Source: Fidelibacterota bacterium (GTDB lineage: Bacteria; Fidelibacterota; Marinisomatia; Marinisomatales; SCKK01). From it: a stretch of DNA of 43,048 nt. The translations under genes and the position numbers were made by a program. The stretch is from assembly GCA_022562455.1 (NCBI GenBank), contig JADFPG010000005.1, positions 1 to 43,048 on the forward strand. Reading direction: 5' to 3'. The notes below the pieces were generated by a model. It searched no databases. It was not told the origin of the DNA and saw nothing but the letters and a program-made list of their open reading frames with translations. Numbering within the stretch: position 1 is the first letter of the stretch; every line of letters begins with the position of its first letter. Shown here piece after piece: positions 6,492-16,135 of this stretch.

Positions 6492-7874
6492 ATGTTACCC
6501 AACAATGTTATTAAATTTGCCCAAGCTAACCAGGATAGGTTTATCGAAGAATTAAAAGACCTGGTTAGAATTCCAAGTATTTCCAGCAGTAAAGATCATG
6601 TTCTAGATGTTCACTATTGTGCAGAATTTTTAAAGGATAAAATGTTGGAGATAGGTCTTGAGCGGGCAGAGATTTTTGAAACTCAAGGGCATCCGGTTGT
6701 ATATGGAGAATGGTTGGGAGCTCCTGAAAAACCCACTATTATCATTTATGGTCATTATGATGTCCAACCTGTCGATCCAATTGACCTATGGGATACGCCA
6801 CCGTTCGAGCCTGAAATTAAGGACGGAAGAATGTACGGACGAGGCACAGTAGATGACAAAGGACAAGTCTACATTCATTTCAAAGCCATTGAGTCATGGA
6901 TGAAAATACATGGTTCTCTTCCGCTGAATATTAAATTTATTGTTGAGGGAGAAGAAGAGATAGGAAGTGAAAATTTCGAGGACTTCCTGAAACCAAATCG
7001 TAAATTATTATCCTCAGATTATGCTGTTATCTCCGATACACCGATGATCAGAAAAGGGTACCCAAGTATCTGTTATGGTTTACGGGGATTGGCTTATTTT
7101 CAAATTAATCTAAGAGGATCAAAGCAAGATTTACATTCAGGATCTTATGGTGGTTCTGTTATCAATCCGATTCATGTTTTATCACAAATGGTGACTCTAT
7201 TGAAAGATGAAAATGGTCGAATCCTCATTCCTGAATTTTACGAGGATGTTGTTGATGTGTCTCCTGGGGAGAGAAAAGCTTTAGCCTCTCTACCTTTCGA
7301 TGAAGAGTCGTATAGAGAAGGAATTGGTGTTAAAAAACTTTTTGGGGAATCCGGATATTCTATCCTGGAAAATATTTGGTGTCGTCCTTCTTTAGATGTT
7401 TGTGGGATATGGGGTGGATTCACAGGCGAAGGGTCAAAAACCATTATTCCTTCTGAAGCCCACGCAAAAGTCAGTATGAGGCTGGTACCCAACCAGACTC
7501 CGGAAAAGATCGCAGAATTATTTGAAAGATACATTCATTCAATTACTCCTCCTGAAGTGGAAATTACCATCGATAGAATGCACGGTGGGATGCCATATCT
7601 TGCTGATACTAACCATCAAGTTTTTACTACTGCAATTGCTGCACTGAAAAAAGGATTTAATGCTGATGCCGTCTTTATTAGAGAAGGGGGATCCATTCCC
7701 ATTGTTCGGACCTTCCAAGAAACATTGAATATTCCCTGCCTGCTTCTCGGTTTTGGACTCCCTAATGAGAATGCCCATGCCCCAAACGAATGGCTGGATT
7801 TGGAAAATTTTAAAAACGGTATTTTAAGTTGTATATATCTTTATGAAGAAATATCGAATCTTACCTCATATTAA
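6492..7874 (+). CDS. M20-family dipeptidase
   Basis: The 460-residue zinc peptidase has the M20 signature in order: GHYDVQP (His88, Asp90), GRGTVDDKG (Asp121 bridging), EGEEEIGS (Glu154-156), ISDT (Asp182) and NENAHAPNE (His429). The dimerisation or lid domain should lie between about residues 200 and 320, where DLHSGSYGG is found. There is no signal peptide, so it should hydrolyse dipeptides or acylated amino acids in the cytoplasm. The gene begins 20 bases after the cytochrome gene and could be read through from it, though the functional link is doubtful. Length and motifs are those of CNDP/PepV-like dipeptidases, and substrate range cannot be narrowed. Confidence 0.93.
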   Translation: MLPNNVIKFAQANQDRFIEELKDLVRIPSISSSKDHVLDVHYCAEFLKDKMLEIGLERAEIFETQGHPVVYGEWLGAPEKPTIIIYGHYDVQPVDPIDLWDTPPFEPEIKDGRMYGRGTVDDKGQVYIHFKAIESWMKIHGSLPLNIKFIVEGEEEIGSENFEDFLKPNRKLLSSDYAVISDTPMIRKGYPSICYGLRGLAYFQINLRGSKQDLHSGSYGGSVINPIHVLSQMVTLLKDENGRILIPEFYEDVVDVSPGERKALASLPFDEESYREGIGVKKLFGESGYSILENIWCRPSLDVCGIWGGFTGEGSKTIIPSEAHAKVSMRLVPNQTPEKIAELFERYIHSITPPEVEITIDRMHGGMPYLADTNHQVFTTAIAALKKGFNADAVFIREGGSIPIVRTFQETLNIPCLLLGFGLPNENAHAPNEWLDLENFKNGILSCIYLYEEISNLTSY

Positions 7875-7882
7875 CTGGATCG

Positions 7883-7921
7883 TACCTGCCTCCCGAAACT
7901 TCGGGGTCATTCAGGCAGGTA
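7883..7921. repeat. Nested inverted repeat after the M20 peptidase gene
   Basis: TACCTGCCT (7883-7891) pairs with AGGCAGGTA (7913-7921), enclosing a second hairpin CCCGAA-AC-TTCGGG (7892-7905) and the string TCATTCAGGC. The inner hairpin and the CATTCAGG string recur in other gaps of the window. It lies 9 bases after the stop codon and may work as a transcription terminator or RNA-stabilising hairpin even though no clear T-run follows. Confidence 0.7.
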
Positions 7922-7969
7922 GGAATTTTCATTTTGTTTATAAAGGTTATTTGTTCTGGTAGCAAACAG

Positions 7970-8001
7970 AACCTTACAGGTCCGGGCCGACCTGTCAGGT
8001 T
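7970..8001. repeat. Inverted repeat upstream of the Omp85-like gene
   Basis: AACCTTACAGGTC and GACCTGTCAGGTT form 13-base arms with one mismatch around a six-base GC loop. A second, smaller stem (GTTCTG...CAGAAC, about 7953-7972) lies just before it. It sits in the likely 5' leader of the TTG-initiated gene at 8033, so it may end upstream transcription or influence translation. Neither is demonstrable from sequence. Confidence 0.5.
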
Positions 8002-8032
8002 TAATAATTTGATTGTAGATTAGAACGAAGTT

Positions 8033-9316
8033 TTGAACCTACGAAGAATATTTTTCCCCCTGATAATTGTTGTCTGTTTTTCAAGAGCAACTGAGAATCA
8101 GATTCCCCATCCCATTGTACACCATATTGTTATACGGGGAAATCAAGTAACGAAGGAACATATTATTCGTCGTGAAATTCAGCATCAGGTAGCTTCACCC
8201 TTCGATTCACTTATCGCAATTGAAGACAGAAACCGTATTGACAACCTTGGAATTTTTAGTGAAGTGACATTCTTTTTAACACAAAGTGATAACGGTTCGA
8301 ATATATTAACGTACCTGGTGGTTGAAACGTGGAGGTATATTCCATTTCCTGTGATCATTTATGAGGAGCAGACGGGTTGGTCGTACGGAGCGGGGTTGAC
8401 TGTGAATAATTTCCGAGGTCGGAATCAAATATTTCAGGTTTTGGGAGCATTTGGAGGGACAGAATTCGGTGGGTTATTTTTTCATGATCCCTGGATTACC
8501 GGAGATCATATTTCAATACAGGGACACCTTTTTACCACACTTTACAACCATCCTTTCTTAAAATACGACTATAGAGAAATAGACAGTGAAATAACAGTTG
8601 GCCGGTATTTTGGGTATCATTGGAAAGTATGGGTGACCGGAAGCCTTGAAAAGCGGTGGGTAAGTTACGTTGAAAACGTGGGTGAGGATTTTCAACACAA
8701 TTATTTTCAAACAAAGTTTAAGCTTATCTATGATACACGTGACATTTATTTGGATCCGGCGAAGGGTATATTAATTTTTAATGAGATTCGTCCCGAATTT
8801 GGTCTGGGGAAAACGGAACCCTATAACAACATTTGGGAAACCCAGATCAGCGGGTATCGCACTCTAATTCCAGGGAAGAAGAAGTGGGTATTGGGCGGAT
8901 CATTATTTTTTCATAAATATTTTGGAAAAGAAATTCCGTATCGGATTCAATGGGTAGGCGGAACTCAAAGTGTCAGGGGATGGCGTATAATTACTCCAGA
9001 TGATGTTGAAGAGAACTATCGAGTAGGTTTAAATAGTTATTATGCATCTTTTGAATTGCGGCAGACACTTGTTCCGAAGTATCTTACATCTGCTAATACC
9101 GAGTTTGGCGTGATACTTGCGGAATTTCTGGATGTGGGCGCTGCTGATGACAAGTTTTTCACAATGTTAAAAAAAGAACCTATATTTGGAACGGGTATAG
9201 GAGTGCGATTTTTTGTTCCGGGAGGGGGGCTATTACGAATTGATTATGGTTTTGGGTATTATAAAGGGAAATGGCAGTCAGGTACGTGGCATATGGATAT
9301 AGGTCATAAATTTTAA
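8033..9316 (+). CDS. Single-POTRA Omp85/BamA-superfamily outer-membrane protein
   Basis: The 427-residue protein starts at TTG and has a signal peptide ending near residue 20. Residues about 28-97 form one POTRA-like domain (HIVIRGNQVTKEHIIRREI ... LTYLVVET). The remainder is a 16-strand-like barrel with the Omp85 loop-6 motif VRGW (314-317, within GTQSVRGW) and a C-terminal phenylalanine (GHKF). True BamA has five POTRA domains, so this is not the main assembly factor. The size is closer to short Omp85 members of the FplA/patatin-partner or lipoprotein-surface type. It may translocate or insert a specific substrate. The gene precedes a DUF885 peptidase by 19 bases, suggesting cotranscription. 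Confidence 0.85.
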   Translation: MNLRRIFFPLIIVVCFSRATENQIPHPIVHHIVIRGNQVTKEHIIRREIQHQVASPFDSLIAIEDRNRIDNLGIFSEVTFFLTQSDNGSNILTYLVVETWRYIPFPVIIYEEQTGWSYGAGLTVNNFRGRNQIFQVLGAFGGTEFGGLFFHDPWITGDHISIQGHLFTTLYNHPFLKYDYREIDSEITVGRYFGYHWKVWVTGSLEKRWVSYVENVGEDFQHNYFQTKFKLIYDTRDIYLDPAKGILIFNEIRPEFGLGKTEPYNNIWETQISGYRTLIPGKKKWVLGGSLFFHKYFGKEIPYRIQWVGGTQSVRGWRIITPDDVEENYRVGLNSYYASFELRQTLVPKYLTSANTEFGVILAEFLDVGAADDKFFTMLKKEPIFGTGIGVRFFVPGGGLLRIDYGFGYYKGKWQSGTWHMDIGHKF

Positions 9317-9335
9317 CAGGTATTAATACGAATTA

Positions 9336-10985
9336 ATGTCAGTTATTGGAAAATTCAACGATTTTGTAAACCGTTTTTACGACGATTATTTCAGATTTAA
9401 TCCCACCTTAGGTCGCCAGATGGGATTCCATAGATACTTGGGTAAGGTCCCGGATTTTTGTTATGAAAATGTTATGGGAATTGTCAAACGTCTTCAATTC
9501 TATCAGATTGAAGTCAATCGGCTTAGAAAGGAAGAATTTACCTCTCAACAGAAAGCAGATTTAGTTCAACTGGAATTGACGATCAATTATGAGCGTTTCC
9601 AATTACAGCAGTTAAGAAACTGGGCTGAAAATCCAATGAGTTATAGTGGACACCTTGATGTTAGTCACTACTTGCTGAGAAATTATGCCCCATTGGAAAC
9701 GAGATTGAAACATACGATAGAACATTTATCACGAATTGAACGATTTTTAACCTGTCAGAAGTATAATCTCATAGCAGCCCAGCCAAAAATTAACCTGAAA
9801 ACTGCGTTGGAAATGTATCAGGGTTTTATTGAATTTTATACCTTTGATGTACCAAAAGTTTTCAAATCTGTCACAAATGATTCGTTAAAACTCGAGTTAG
9901 AACAATCAATCCGTAAGGCTGTAGGAGCATTAGAGAAATTCTTGGCCTATGGGGAAAAAACACTGTTTCCGGACTCTACAGATGAATTTTCTATTGGTCG
10001 ATTCAATTTTATTGATATGTTGCGATTTGGCGAAATGGTGGAGATTGATTTGGATTCTTTGTTGACCATTGGGGAAACCGACCTGCAAAAGAATAAAAAA
10101 CAATTTGAAGAATTAGCATCTAATTTAATGCCAGGAATATCTCCCAGAGATGTTATGCTAAGTATTGCAAAGGATCATCCATCTTCAGACAAACTTATCT
10201 GTGACACAAGGGATATGCTGGAAAATATCCGGCAGTTTTTGTTGGATCGTGATATAGTAACTGTTCCATCTGAAGTTCGAATTCAGGTTGCTGAGACACC
10301 CGGTTTTATGAGGTGGGCATTTGCCATGTGTGATACCCCAGGTCCTTTCGAGAAAACAGCTTCCGAGTCTTTTTACTATGTAACCAATGTGCTGCCTGAA
10401 TGGTCGGATAGAGAGAAGGAAGAGTGGCTGTCAAAATTCGACTACACCACCTTGGATAATGTGTCGGTTCACGAGGCATATCCCGGTCATTATATTCACT
10501 ATTTACACACACTTTCTGCTCCTTCAAAAGTGTCAAAAATTGAAGGAGCATATTCGTTTTGGGAAGGATGGGCTCACTATTCAGAGCAAATGATGATAGA
10601 GGAAGGGTGGCATAAGGATGATCCGAGGTATCACCTTGCTCAACTTTCTGAGGCATTATTGCGGGATTGCCGGTTCATCTGTGCTATTAAGATGCATACT
10701 CAAAATATGAAAGTGGATGAGGCAACTCAATATTTCATGGAAAATTCGTATATGGAAGAAACTCCTGCAACAAAGGAAGCAGAGCGAGGTACTTTCGATC
10801 CGGGTTATCTTAATTATACTTTGGGAAAATTAATGATGCTAAAACTTCGTGATGACTGGAAGGCTCAGGAAGGAGACAATTATTCCCTCAAAAGGTTCCA
10901 TGATACAGTTTTATCCTTTGGCGCTCCACCAATCCCACTGGTGAGAAAGCTAATGTTAAAAGAAGATGATGGGAAGATTCTATAG
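9336..10985 (+). CDS. DUF885 family zinc metallopeptidase
   Basis: At 549 residues this has the DUF885 length and key segments. The gluzincin-like site reads HEAYPGHY (His379, Glu380, His385), and the downstream conserved segment FWEGWAHYSEQMM (about 408-420) supplies the third ligand glutamate. The C-terminus has KEAERGTFDPGYLNYTLGK, which is also typical of the family. The N-terminal 300 residues are mostly helical. No signal peptide is seen, so it appears to be cytoplasmic, unlike many DUF885 lipoproteins. Family members are taken to be carboxypeptidase-like enzymes, but the substrate here is unknown. Confidence 0.88.
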   Translation: MSVIGKFNDFVNRFYDDYFRFNPTLGRQMGFHRYLGKVPDFCYENVMGIVKRLQFYQIEVNRLRKEEFTSQQKADLVQLELTINYERFQLQQLRNWAENPMSYSGHLDVSHYLLRNYAPLETRLKHTIEHLSRIERFLTCQKYNLIAAQPKINLKTALEMYQGFIEFYTFDVPKVFKSVTNDSLKLELEQSIRKAVGALEKFLAYGEKTLFPDSTDEFSIGRFNFIDMLRFGEMVEIDLDSLLTIGETDLQKNKKQFEELASNLMPGISPRDVMLSIAKDHPSSDKLICDTRDMLENIRQFLLDRDIVTVPSEVRIQVAETPGFMRWAFAMCDTPGPFEKTASESFYYVTNVLPEWSDREKEEWLSKFDYTTLDNVSVHEAYPGHYIHYLHTLSAPSKVSKIEGAYSFWEGWAHYSEQMMIEEGWHKDDPRYHLAQLSEALLRDCRFICAIKMHTQNMKVDEATQYFMENSYMEETPATKEAERGTFDPGYLNYTLGKLMMLKLRDDWKAQEGDNYSLKRFHDTVLSFGAPPIPLVRKLMLKEDDGKIL

Positions 10986-11204
10986 CAAGGAATAATCCTT
11001 TATTTTACCTGTCGATTTATCCTATTCATTTTCTTTATATCGTCTAAAACTTAAACCCTGTTTAATTTTATCATGGATTGAAGTGTGTTCAATAGCCAAG
11101 GAGCAAGATATAATCTTGTCCACAGGACCCTTAGGGCGTAATAACATCCATAAAAACAATTTCCATCTTACTTGTCAGAACCGAAAAATAGGTTTTATTA
11201 AACA

Positions 11205-11885
11205 TTACCGGGATTTTCTGAATATCATCACCTTCTCAAAACGATTCTCTGTCCCATCTAACAGTCGTCGGATATTACTTCGATGGGTATACAATACAAA
11301 AAGTGGTATGATTAAAGAGAAAAATTTTAATGATGTAAGTGGGGGCAAAAGTCCAAATATTGAATAGAAATGAACGATTATTGGAAGAATAAGTGAAGCT
11401 GCAATTGAAGCTAAGGAAACATAACCCCAGATTATAAGCATGACTATGAACACAAACAAGCAGAATAGAACCGCAATGGGATAGAGTGCGATAATCATAC
11501 CTGCAATAGTAGCGACACCCTTACCTCCTTTAAATTTTGTGAAGATACTAAATGTGTGACCGATAGTGGCAGACAGTCCTGCAAGAATATGAGTGATCCC
11601 AATATCAAGATCGATGTTAGGTGTCAACTCCAGTAAAATCGGTAGATAAGTAGTGGCAAGCCACCCTTTAAGAATGTCTACGGTGACTACGAGGAGAGCA
11701 GGTTTTAAGCCGAGGACACGATATACATTTGTAGCCCCCGCATTCCCACTGCCGTGTTCACGTATATCAATTCCTTTAAAAGTCTTTCCAGTTAATATGG
11801 CAGTGGGGAAGGATCCAATAATATACCCGATTAGAATTAATGTGATTAGACTAATCATTTTCGTAAGGATAAAATGTGATAGCAT
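11205..11885 (-). CDS. plsY: Glycerol-3-phosphate acyltransferase PlsY
   Basis: This inner-membrane enzyme transfers the acyl group from acyl-phosphate to glycerol-3-phosphate, giving lysophosphatidate, the first step of phospholipid synthesis in bacteria that use the PlsX/PlsY route. The 226 residues show several hydrophobic helices and the three PlsY signatures: GSFPTA near residue 24, GSGNAGATNVYR at 45-56 and GGKGVAT at 120-126. An alternative start at Met10 (11858) is possible; neither has a strong ribosome site. The C-terminal 35 residues (HRSNIRRLLDGTENRF) are the usual tail. It lies convergent to the DUF885 gene with a 219-base gap that shows no gene. Confidence 0.95.
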   Translation of the reverse strand: MLSHFILTKMISLITLILIGYIIGSFPTAILTGKTFKGIDIREHGSGNAGATNVYRVLGLKPALLVVTVDILKGWLATTYLPILLELTPNIDLDIGITHILAGLSATIGHTFSIFTKFKGGKGVATIAGMIIALYPIAVLFCLFVFIVMLIIWGYVSLASIAASLILPIIVHFYSIFGLLPPLTSLKFFSLIIPLFVLYTHRSNIRRLLDGTENRFEKVMIFRKSR

Positions 11886-12041
11886 TGGGAACTTTTCAAT
11901 ACCATTATAGTAAATGTGATATCACTGCCAGTTCGGGGAGCTGTTTGTCTCACCCTCCTTAACCCCACATTAGCTTCCCGGGCTGGTTTTTATATGCCTG
12001 AATGGTAACCAATATTTAACTCTATAGAATTATACTGTACT

Positions 12042-12106
12042 TTCCCGCCTGCTTGTCCGCCTTCTTTGTGGCGGGAATGATCCCGAAGTTTCGGGAGGCA
12101 GGAAAC
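12042..12106. repeat. GC-rich hairpin cluster between plsY and the DUF502 gene
   Basis: The gap holds a CCCGCC...GGCGGG stem and the perfect hairpin TCCCGAA-GT-TTCGGGA (12081-12096), followed by GGCAGG. The inner hairpin is identical to that in the MITE at 16349 and the reverse complement of that at 7892. This is a member of the window-wide GC-rich palindrome family. It lies immediately downstream of the DUF502 gene (minus strand) and may serve as its transcription end. Confidence 0.6.
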
Positions 12107-12140
12107 CTGAATAATTTTAATGTCAATTTAGCTATAGATT

Positions 12141-12746
12141 TTAGTCTGTGGCTGAAATTTCAGTTTTGGTGGGCGCCAGCATTCCCCCTGAAATAATTGC
12201 TTTTAATCCTTGTTCTACCGAAATGTTAGCATCAATAGCATCCTGTTTTTGTAAAATGATCAAAACTCCTGATGTAGGGTTCGGCGTGGTTGGGACAAAA
12301 AGATGGAAATAGTCCTTACCATCTTTATCTTTTGACTCTCCCGTTACAAATGCCATTGTCCACAACCCTTTTCTCGGATATTGGATGTAGACTGTTTTCT
12401 GGAAGGCACGGCTTGAAGACCCTCCAATCGCTTGCGTGATTTGTTTGGCTGTGTTGTAAATCGTGCTTGCCACGGGAATTTTTTCCAGAATTCTTTCTCC
12501 CCAATACACAAGCTTTCTACCAAGGAAATTTGTAACTACTACTCCAAGAATGAAAACAAACCCTAATGAAACAATAAGACCCAACCCTGGGATATGGAAA
12601 GGTAAAATTTTGTCAAGGAAAGGAGAGGCAAAACCATCAAAAAAATTGAAAAGAACTTTTATGATCCATACTGTGGCAGCAATGGGTACAAGTGTTGCAA
12701 ACCCTGCCATGATTTTACCCCGAATATTTTTTAATATGCTTGCCAT
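12141..12746 (-). CDS. DUF502 family membrane protein
   Basis: The 201-residue protein has two transmembrane segments (about residues 12-32 and 53-76) and the DUF502 hallmarks: FATLVPIAATVWII, IPGLGLIVSLGFVFILGVVVTN within the second segment, ILEKIPVASTIYNTAKQ, and FVPTTPNPTSG. After the second helix a soluble domain of about 120 residues follows, probably cytoplasmic. The family is widespread, often near cell-envelope genes, and has no proven biochemical role. Start ATG 12746 fits the family's N-terminus. Its neighbour plsY reads the same way but is 255 bases downstream across a repeat cluster, so an operon is not assured. Confidence 0.9.
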   Translation of the reverse strand: MASILKNIRGKIMAGFATLVPIAATVWIIKVLFNFFDGFASPFLDKILPFHIPGLGLIVSLGFVFILGVVVTNFLGRKLVYWGERILEKIPVASTIYNTAKQITQAIGGSSSRAFQKTVYIQYPRKGLWTMAFVTGESKDKDGKDYFHLFVPTTPNPTSGVLIILQKQDAIDANISVEQGLKAIISGGMLAPTKTEISATD

Positions 12747-12887
12747 AGATTAGCCAAAGTTACATTTGAAATAACAATTGGACAATAATAAGGGAGTGCG
12801 AAGATTAACCTCTCAGTTATCAGTAGGTTTTTTAAAAAGATATAAGATTCAAGGCTCAAAGTTCAAAGTTTTTGTCATTAATACCTT

Positions 12888-12920
12888 AAGTGCCACGCAC
12901 TTTCAAAGTGCGTGGCACTT
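12888..12920. repeat. Perfect 16-base palindrome built on GTGCCACGCACTT
   Basis: AAGTGCCACGCACTTT (12888-12903) and AAAGTGCGTGGCACTT (12905-12920) are exact reverse complements around one base. It lies in the 281-base gap between the DUF502 gene and the end of ogt. A closely related palindrome is at 26288-26322. It could form a cruciform or act as a strong bidirectional hairpin terminator. Its sequence, conserved beyond base pairing, suggests a dispersed repeat. Confidence 0.8.
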
Positions 12921-13027
12921 CGGTTTCAGAAAATTCCACCGAGAAACTTCCATGTAATCCTCACCCAAAACTGAAGCATTACAGTAAAGAAAGGAGAGGT
13001 TTCTATCAGAAACAATTTCAGTTACGT

Positions 13028-13525
13028 TTACAAAGCACCTTCAAGCTCAAGTAGCCAACGTTTCATTGTTAGCCCACCGCCGTATCCACCTAATGACCCA
13101 TTACTCGCAACGACCCGATGGCATGGGATGATGATTGGGATAGGATTATTGGCATTAGCGTTTCCAACAGCCCTCACTGCCTTTGGATTATCAATCCGGT
13201 ACGCAATTTGTTTGTATGAAGCTGTCTTACCATAAGGGATATTTTTAACTGCCATTAAAACCTTTTTATAAAAAGGTGAAGATTGCAAGTCTAAAGGGAG
13301 ACTGAATTTCTTAAGCTTTCCTGTAAAATACTTTTCCAGTTGATTTATTTCATTATCCAATGCTTTGAGATTTTTAATGACATTCTCGTCGGGGAATTGA
13401 GTTGCCGTCCAATTGGTAAAGGATTCTTCATCGTCTGACGGTAATCCAATTCGGCAGATACCTTTTTCAGTTTTTGCTATCAGTATTTTCCCAATAGGTG
13501 TGTCTATTGAGGTATAATGAATCAT
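13028..13525 (-). CDS. ogt: Methylated-DNA-protein cysteine methyltransferase
   Basis: This suicide repair enzyme moves the alkyl group from O6-alkylguanine in DNA to its own cysteine. The 165-residue protein has the acceptor motif IPCHRV (Cys135), the helix-turn-helix segment [11 protein letters not shown] with the following [14 protein letters not shown], and the C-terminal YGGGL. The N-terminal domain (residues 1-80) is of the Ogt/AGT type without the Ada zinc site, so it is not a regulator. Its ATG overlaps the stop of iorB (ATGA), so it should be translated with the molybdenum hydroxylase genes. The pairing is unusual and may only reflect shared promoter use. Confidence 0.95.
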   Translation of the reverse strand: MIHYTSIDTPIGKILIAKTEKGICRIGLPSDDEESFTNWTATQFPDENVIKNLKALDNEINQLEKYFTGKLKKFSLPLDLQSSPFYKKVLMAVKNIPYGKTASYKQIAYRIDNPKAVRAVGNANANNPIPIIIPCHRVVASNGSLGGYGGGLTMKRWLLELEGAL

Positions 13526-15675
13526 ATTGTTTTAAGGTCTTTCGGTAGTATGGGTAGTTTTCTGATTCGTTTCCCTGTGGCGGCAAAAACAGCATTGGCT
13601 ACAGCTGGTGCAATAGGAGGTAAACCTGGTTCGCCCACGCCGCCGGGTGATTCGCTACTGGAGACAATATGCACATCGATTTGAGGCATTTCATCCATTC
13701 GCAATATTTTAAAATTGTGAAAATTGCTTTGTCGTACGCGGCCATTTTTAATAGTGATTTTACTTTTTATTGTAGCGGTTAGACCGTATGCAATGGCGCT
13801 TTCGACCTGTGCTTCAACAGTATCCGGATTAATAACCTGCCCACAATCAATGGCGCAGACCACCCGGTGAACCTTGACACCTTTCTCCTCGTTAATTGAG
13901 ATTTCTGCCACTTGAGCTACAAAAGAACCAAAGGATTCATGACAACTGATTCCCTGGTAGTGACCTTGTGGTAAAGGATTTCCCCAACCTGATTTATTGG
14001 CAGCTAATTTTAATACATTGGCATGGCGTGGCGAATTTGATAGCAGCTTGAGGCGAAATTCAAATGGATCTTCTCCAGCAGATTCTGCCAATTCATCTAA
14101 AAAACATTCATTGGCAAAAGCATTCTGTGAATGATAGACAGACCGCCACCAACCCACAGGGATGGCTGTGTTGGCCATTTTATAGTCTATTAATATGTTT
14201 GGTATCGTATAGGGGAGATCCTTAGCGCCATGCAAGGCTACCCTATCGAGTTTTTCCTTAAAAGGTATTGGGAAGGTGATATATTCAGAGAAAATGATAG
14301 ATGGAGCAATAATCCGGTGTGACCATGCAATTAACCTTTTATTGTTATCAAATCCACCTTGTAGAATATGTTTGCTTGCAGGTCGATAATAATCATGATG
14401 AATATCATCTTCCCGTGTCCATATTAGTTTAACAGGTTTGCCTGCTTTTTTTGAAATCTGAACAGCTTCTGTCACAAAATCGTTAAATGCTCGCCGCCCA
14501 AAACCACCACCAAGGAGAGTGACATTAACTTTAATTTTATCAAGTGGAAAACCTGTCAATTTTGACACTACTTTTTGAGCGCTTTGTGGTCCTTGTGTAG
14601 GGACCCATATCTCGCAATCATCCCGATGTACATCTGCAACACAGCTCATAGGCTCCATGGTCGCATGGGCTTGAAATGGGACTTCATACGATGCCTGGAG
14701 AGTAGAATGGGATAGCTCTAACGCTTTTTCCACATTTCCATCTTTTCGACCCACTGCTCCTTTTTTTTCGCTTCTTTTGTTAAACAGTTGGGTAATTTTT
14801 TTACTGCTTAAATCTCTGTTTGTACCTTCATCCCATGTAACATTCAGCAATCGTTTACCTTTTATTGCAGCCCAGGTTGACTTAGCCAAGACAACAACAC
14901 CCCTGTCAATTTCAAAGACATCGACCACATCATTCGACTGAAGCGTTGCATCAGCGTTGAAGTGTTTGACCGTTCCTCCAAACACCGGACAACGAGAAAC
15001 TGTTGCATAGTGCATATCAGGCAGTTTTACATCATTACAGTAGAGAGCACTTCCGTTTACCTTGCTGGGAGTGTCTATCCGTGGTATGGATTTTCCAATT
15101 ATTCGAAAGTCATCCGGATTTTTTAGGGACACATTAGAAGGAATTCGGATCTTGGAAGCTGTATTTACCAATTCCCCATATGTAAACCGTCTGCCTGAGG
15201 GACGATGGACCACGGTTCCCTTATCGGAGTAACATGATTTAATACCTACATTCCACTTCTTTGCTGCTGCCATTATTAACATCATCCGACCAGTGGCACC
15301 TGCTTTTCGTAATATTTCCCAGGATGTTCGAACAGAACGACTTCCGGAAGTATTTTGCGAACCATACTTCTTAGGATGGGCAGGCGCCTGAACCATTTGA
15401 ACGGTTGCCCAATCAATATCCAATTCCTCTGCCACAATCATGGGCAAAGATGTCATAACACCCTGCCCCATTTCTGATTTTGCCACCATGATCGTAGTGG
15501 TACCGTCTGTATCGATTTTCAGCCAGGCGTTTGGCTCAAAGTCCAGTGGTGAATCGGTTTCAGCAGCAAGTAGTCGATCTCGATACGGCAGGTAAAATCC
15601 GAGTACAAGTCCTGCTCCTGCTGCTGAGGATACTTTTAGAAAATCCCGGCGGCTGATTTTAGAAGTGATGGTCAT
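13522..15675 (-). CDS. iorB: Molybdopterin-binding subunit of an isoquinoline-1-oxidoreductase-like hydroxylase
   Basis: The 717-residue large subunit of a xanthine oxidase family enzyme starts with a Tat signal ([15 protein letters not shown]). Family hallmarks include [36 protein letters not shown] around the cofactor, and the C-terminal GVGEPGLPP, whose Glu682 is the likely catalytic base. The Tat signal and the absence of a separate FAD subunit place it in the IorB group rather than in cytoplasmic xanthine dehydrogenases. It should hydroxylate an aldehyde or N-heterocycle in the periplasm and pass electrons to the 2Fe-2S subunit encoded just upstream (one base apart). The substrate is not predictable. 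Its stop overlaps the ogt start. Confidence 0.9.
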   Translation of the reverse strand: MTITSKISRRDFLKVSSAAGAGLVLGFYLPYRDRLLAAETDSPLDFEPNAWLKIDTDGTTTIMVAKSEMGQGVMTSLPMIVAEELDIDWATVQMVQAPAHPKKYGSQNTSGSRSVRTSWEILRKAGATGRMMLIMAAAKKWNVGIKSCYSDKGTVVHRPSGRRFTYGELVNTASKIRIPSNVSLKNPDDFRIIGKSIPRIDTPSKVNGSALYCNDVKLPDMHYATVSRCPVFGGTVKHFNADATLQSNDVVDVFEIDRGVVVLAKSTWAAIKGKRLLNVTWDEGTNRDLSSKKITQLFNKRSEKKGAVGRKDGNVEKALELSHSTLQASYEVPFQAHATMEPMSCVADVHRDDCEIWVPTQGPQSAQKVVSKLTGFPLDKIKVNVTLLGGGFGRRAFNDFVTEAVQISKKAGKPVKLIWTREDDIHHDYYRPASKHILQGGFDNNKRLIAWSHRIIAPSIIFSEYITFPIPFKEKLDRVALHGAKDLPYTIPNILIDYKMANTAIPVGWWRSVYHSQNAFANECFLDELAESAGEDPFEFRLKLLSNSPRHANVLKLAANKSGWGNPLPQGHYQGISCHESFGSFVAQVAEISINEEKGVKVHRVVCAIDCGQVINPDTVEAQVESAIAYGLTATIKSKITIKNGRVRQSNFHNFKILRMDEMPQIDVHIVSSSESPGGVGEPGLPPIAPAVANAVFAATGKRIRKLPILPKDLKTI

Positions 15676-15676
15676 G

Positions 15677-16135
15677 TTACATTACCTGTGCTGCTTTATG
15701 AATAGCACGACGAATTCTTTGATAAGTACCACATCGGCACAGGTTCATTCTCATTGCCACGTTTATGTCTTCATCAGTTGGATGGGATTTCTCTTTCATC
15801 AGTGCAGCAGCCGTCATTATCTGCCCCGATTGGCAATAACCACATTGAGGAACCTCTTCTTCAATCCAGGCAAGTTGGAGGGAATGTTTGCTATCAACGG
15901 AAAGACCCTCAATCGTAGTAATCTCCATTTCCACAGCATATTCGACAGGAGTCATGCATGACCGTGTAGCCTCACCATCCAAAAGGATGGTACATGCTCC
16001 ACATAGCCCTCGACCACAACCGAACTTTGTTCCGGTCAGTCCCAGCGTATCCCTTAAGATCCACAGTAAAGGGGTTTCAGGATCGACGTTGACACTATGG
16101 GCTTTTCCGTTGACTGTTAATGTGAATTGGGACAT
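15677..16135 (-). CDS. iorA: 2Fe-2S subunit of the isoquinoline-1-oxidoreductase-like hydroxylase
   Basis: The 152-residue small subunit carries both iron-sulphur clusters. The plant-ferredoxin-type set is Cys40, Cys45, Cys48 and Cys60, within [13 protein letters not shown]. The second set in the four-helix domain is Cys98, Cys101, Cys133 and Cys135, within QCGYCQSGQ and NLCRCGTY. It hands electrons from the molybdenum site to an external acceptor, in related enzymes often a cytochrome c. It has no signal of its own, consistent with hitch-hiking export with the Tat-signalled large subunit. It is the first gene of iorA-iorB-ogt; the promoter should lie in the 370-base gap to the right. Confidence 0.93.
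   Translation of the reverse strand: MSQFTLTVNGKAHSVNVDPETPLLWILRDTLGLTGTKFGCGRGLCGACTILLDGEATRSCMTPVEYAVEMEITTIEGLSVDSKHSLQLAWIEEEVPQCGYCQSGQIMTAAALMKEKSHPTDEDINVAMRMNLCRCGTYQRIRRAIHKAAQVM

Noticed and set aside
11083-11367. A 94-codon plus-strand frame downstream of the DUF885 gene
   Set aside because: It overlaps the end of plsY on the other strand, has no ribosome site and no recognisable sequence.
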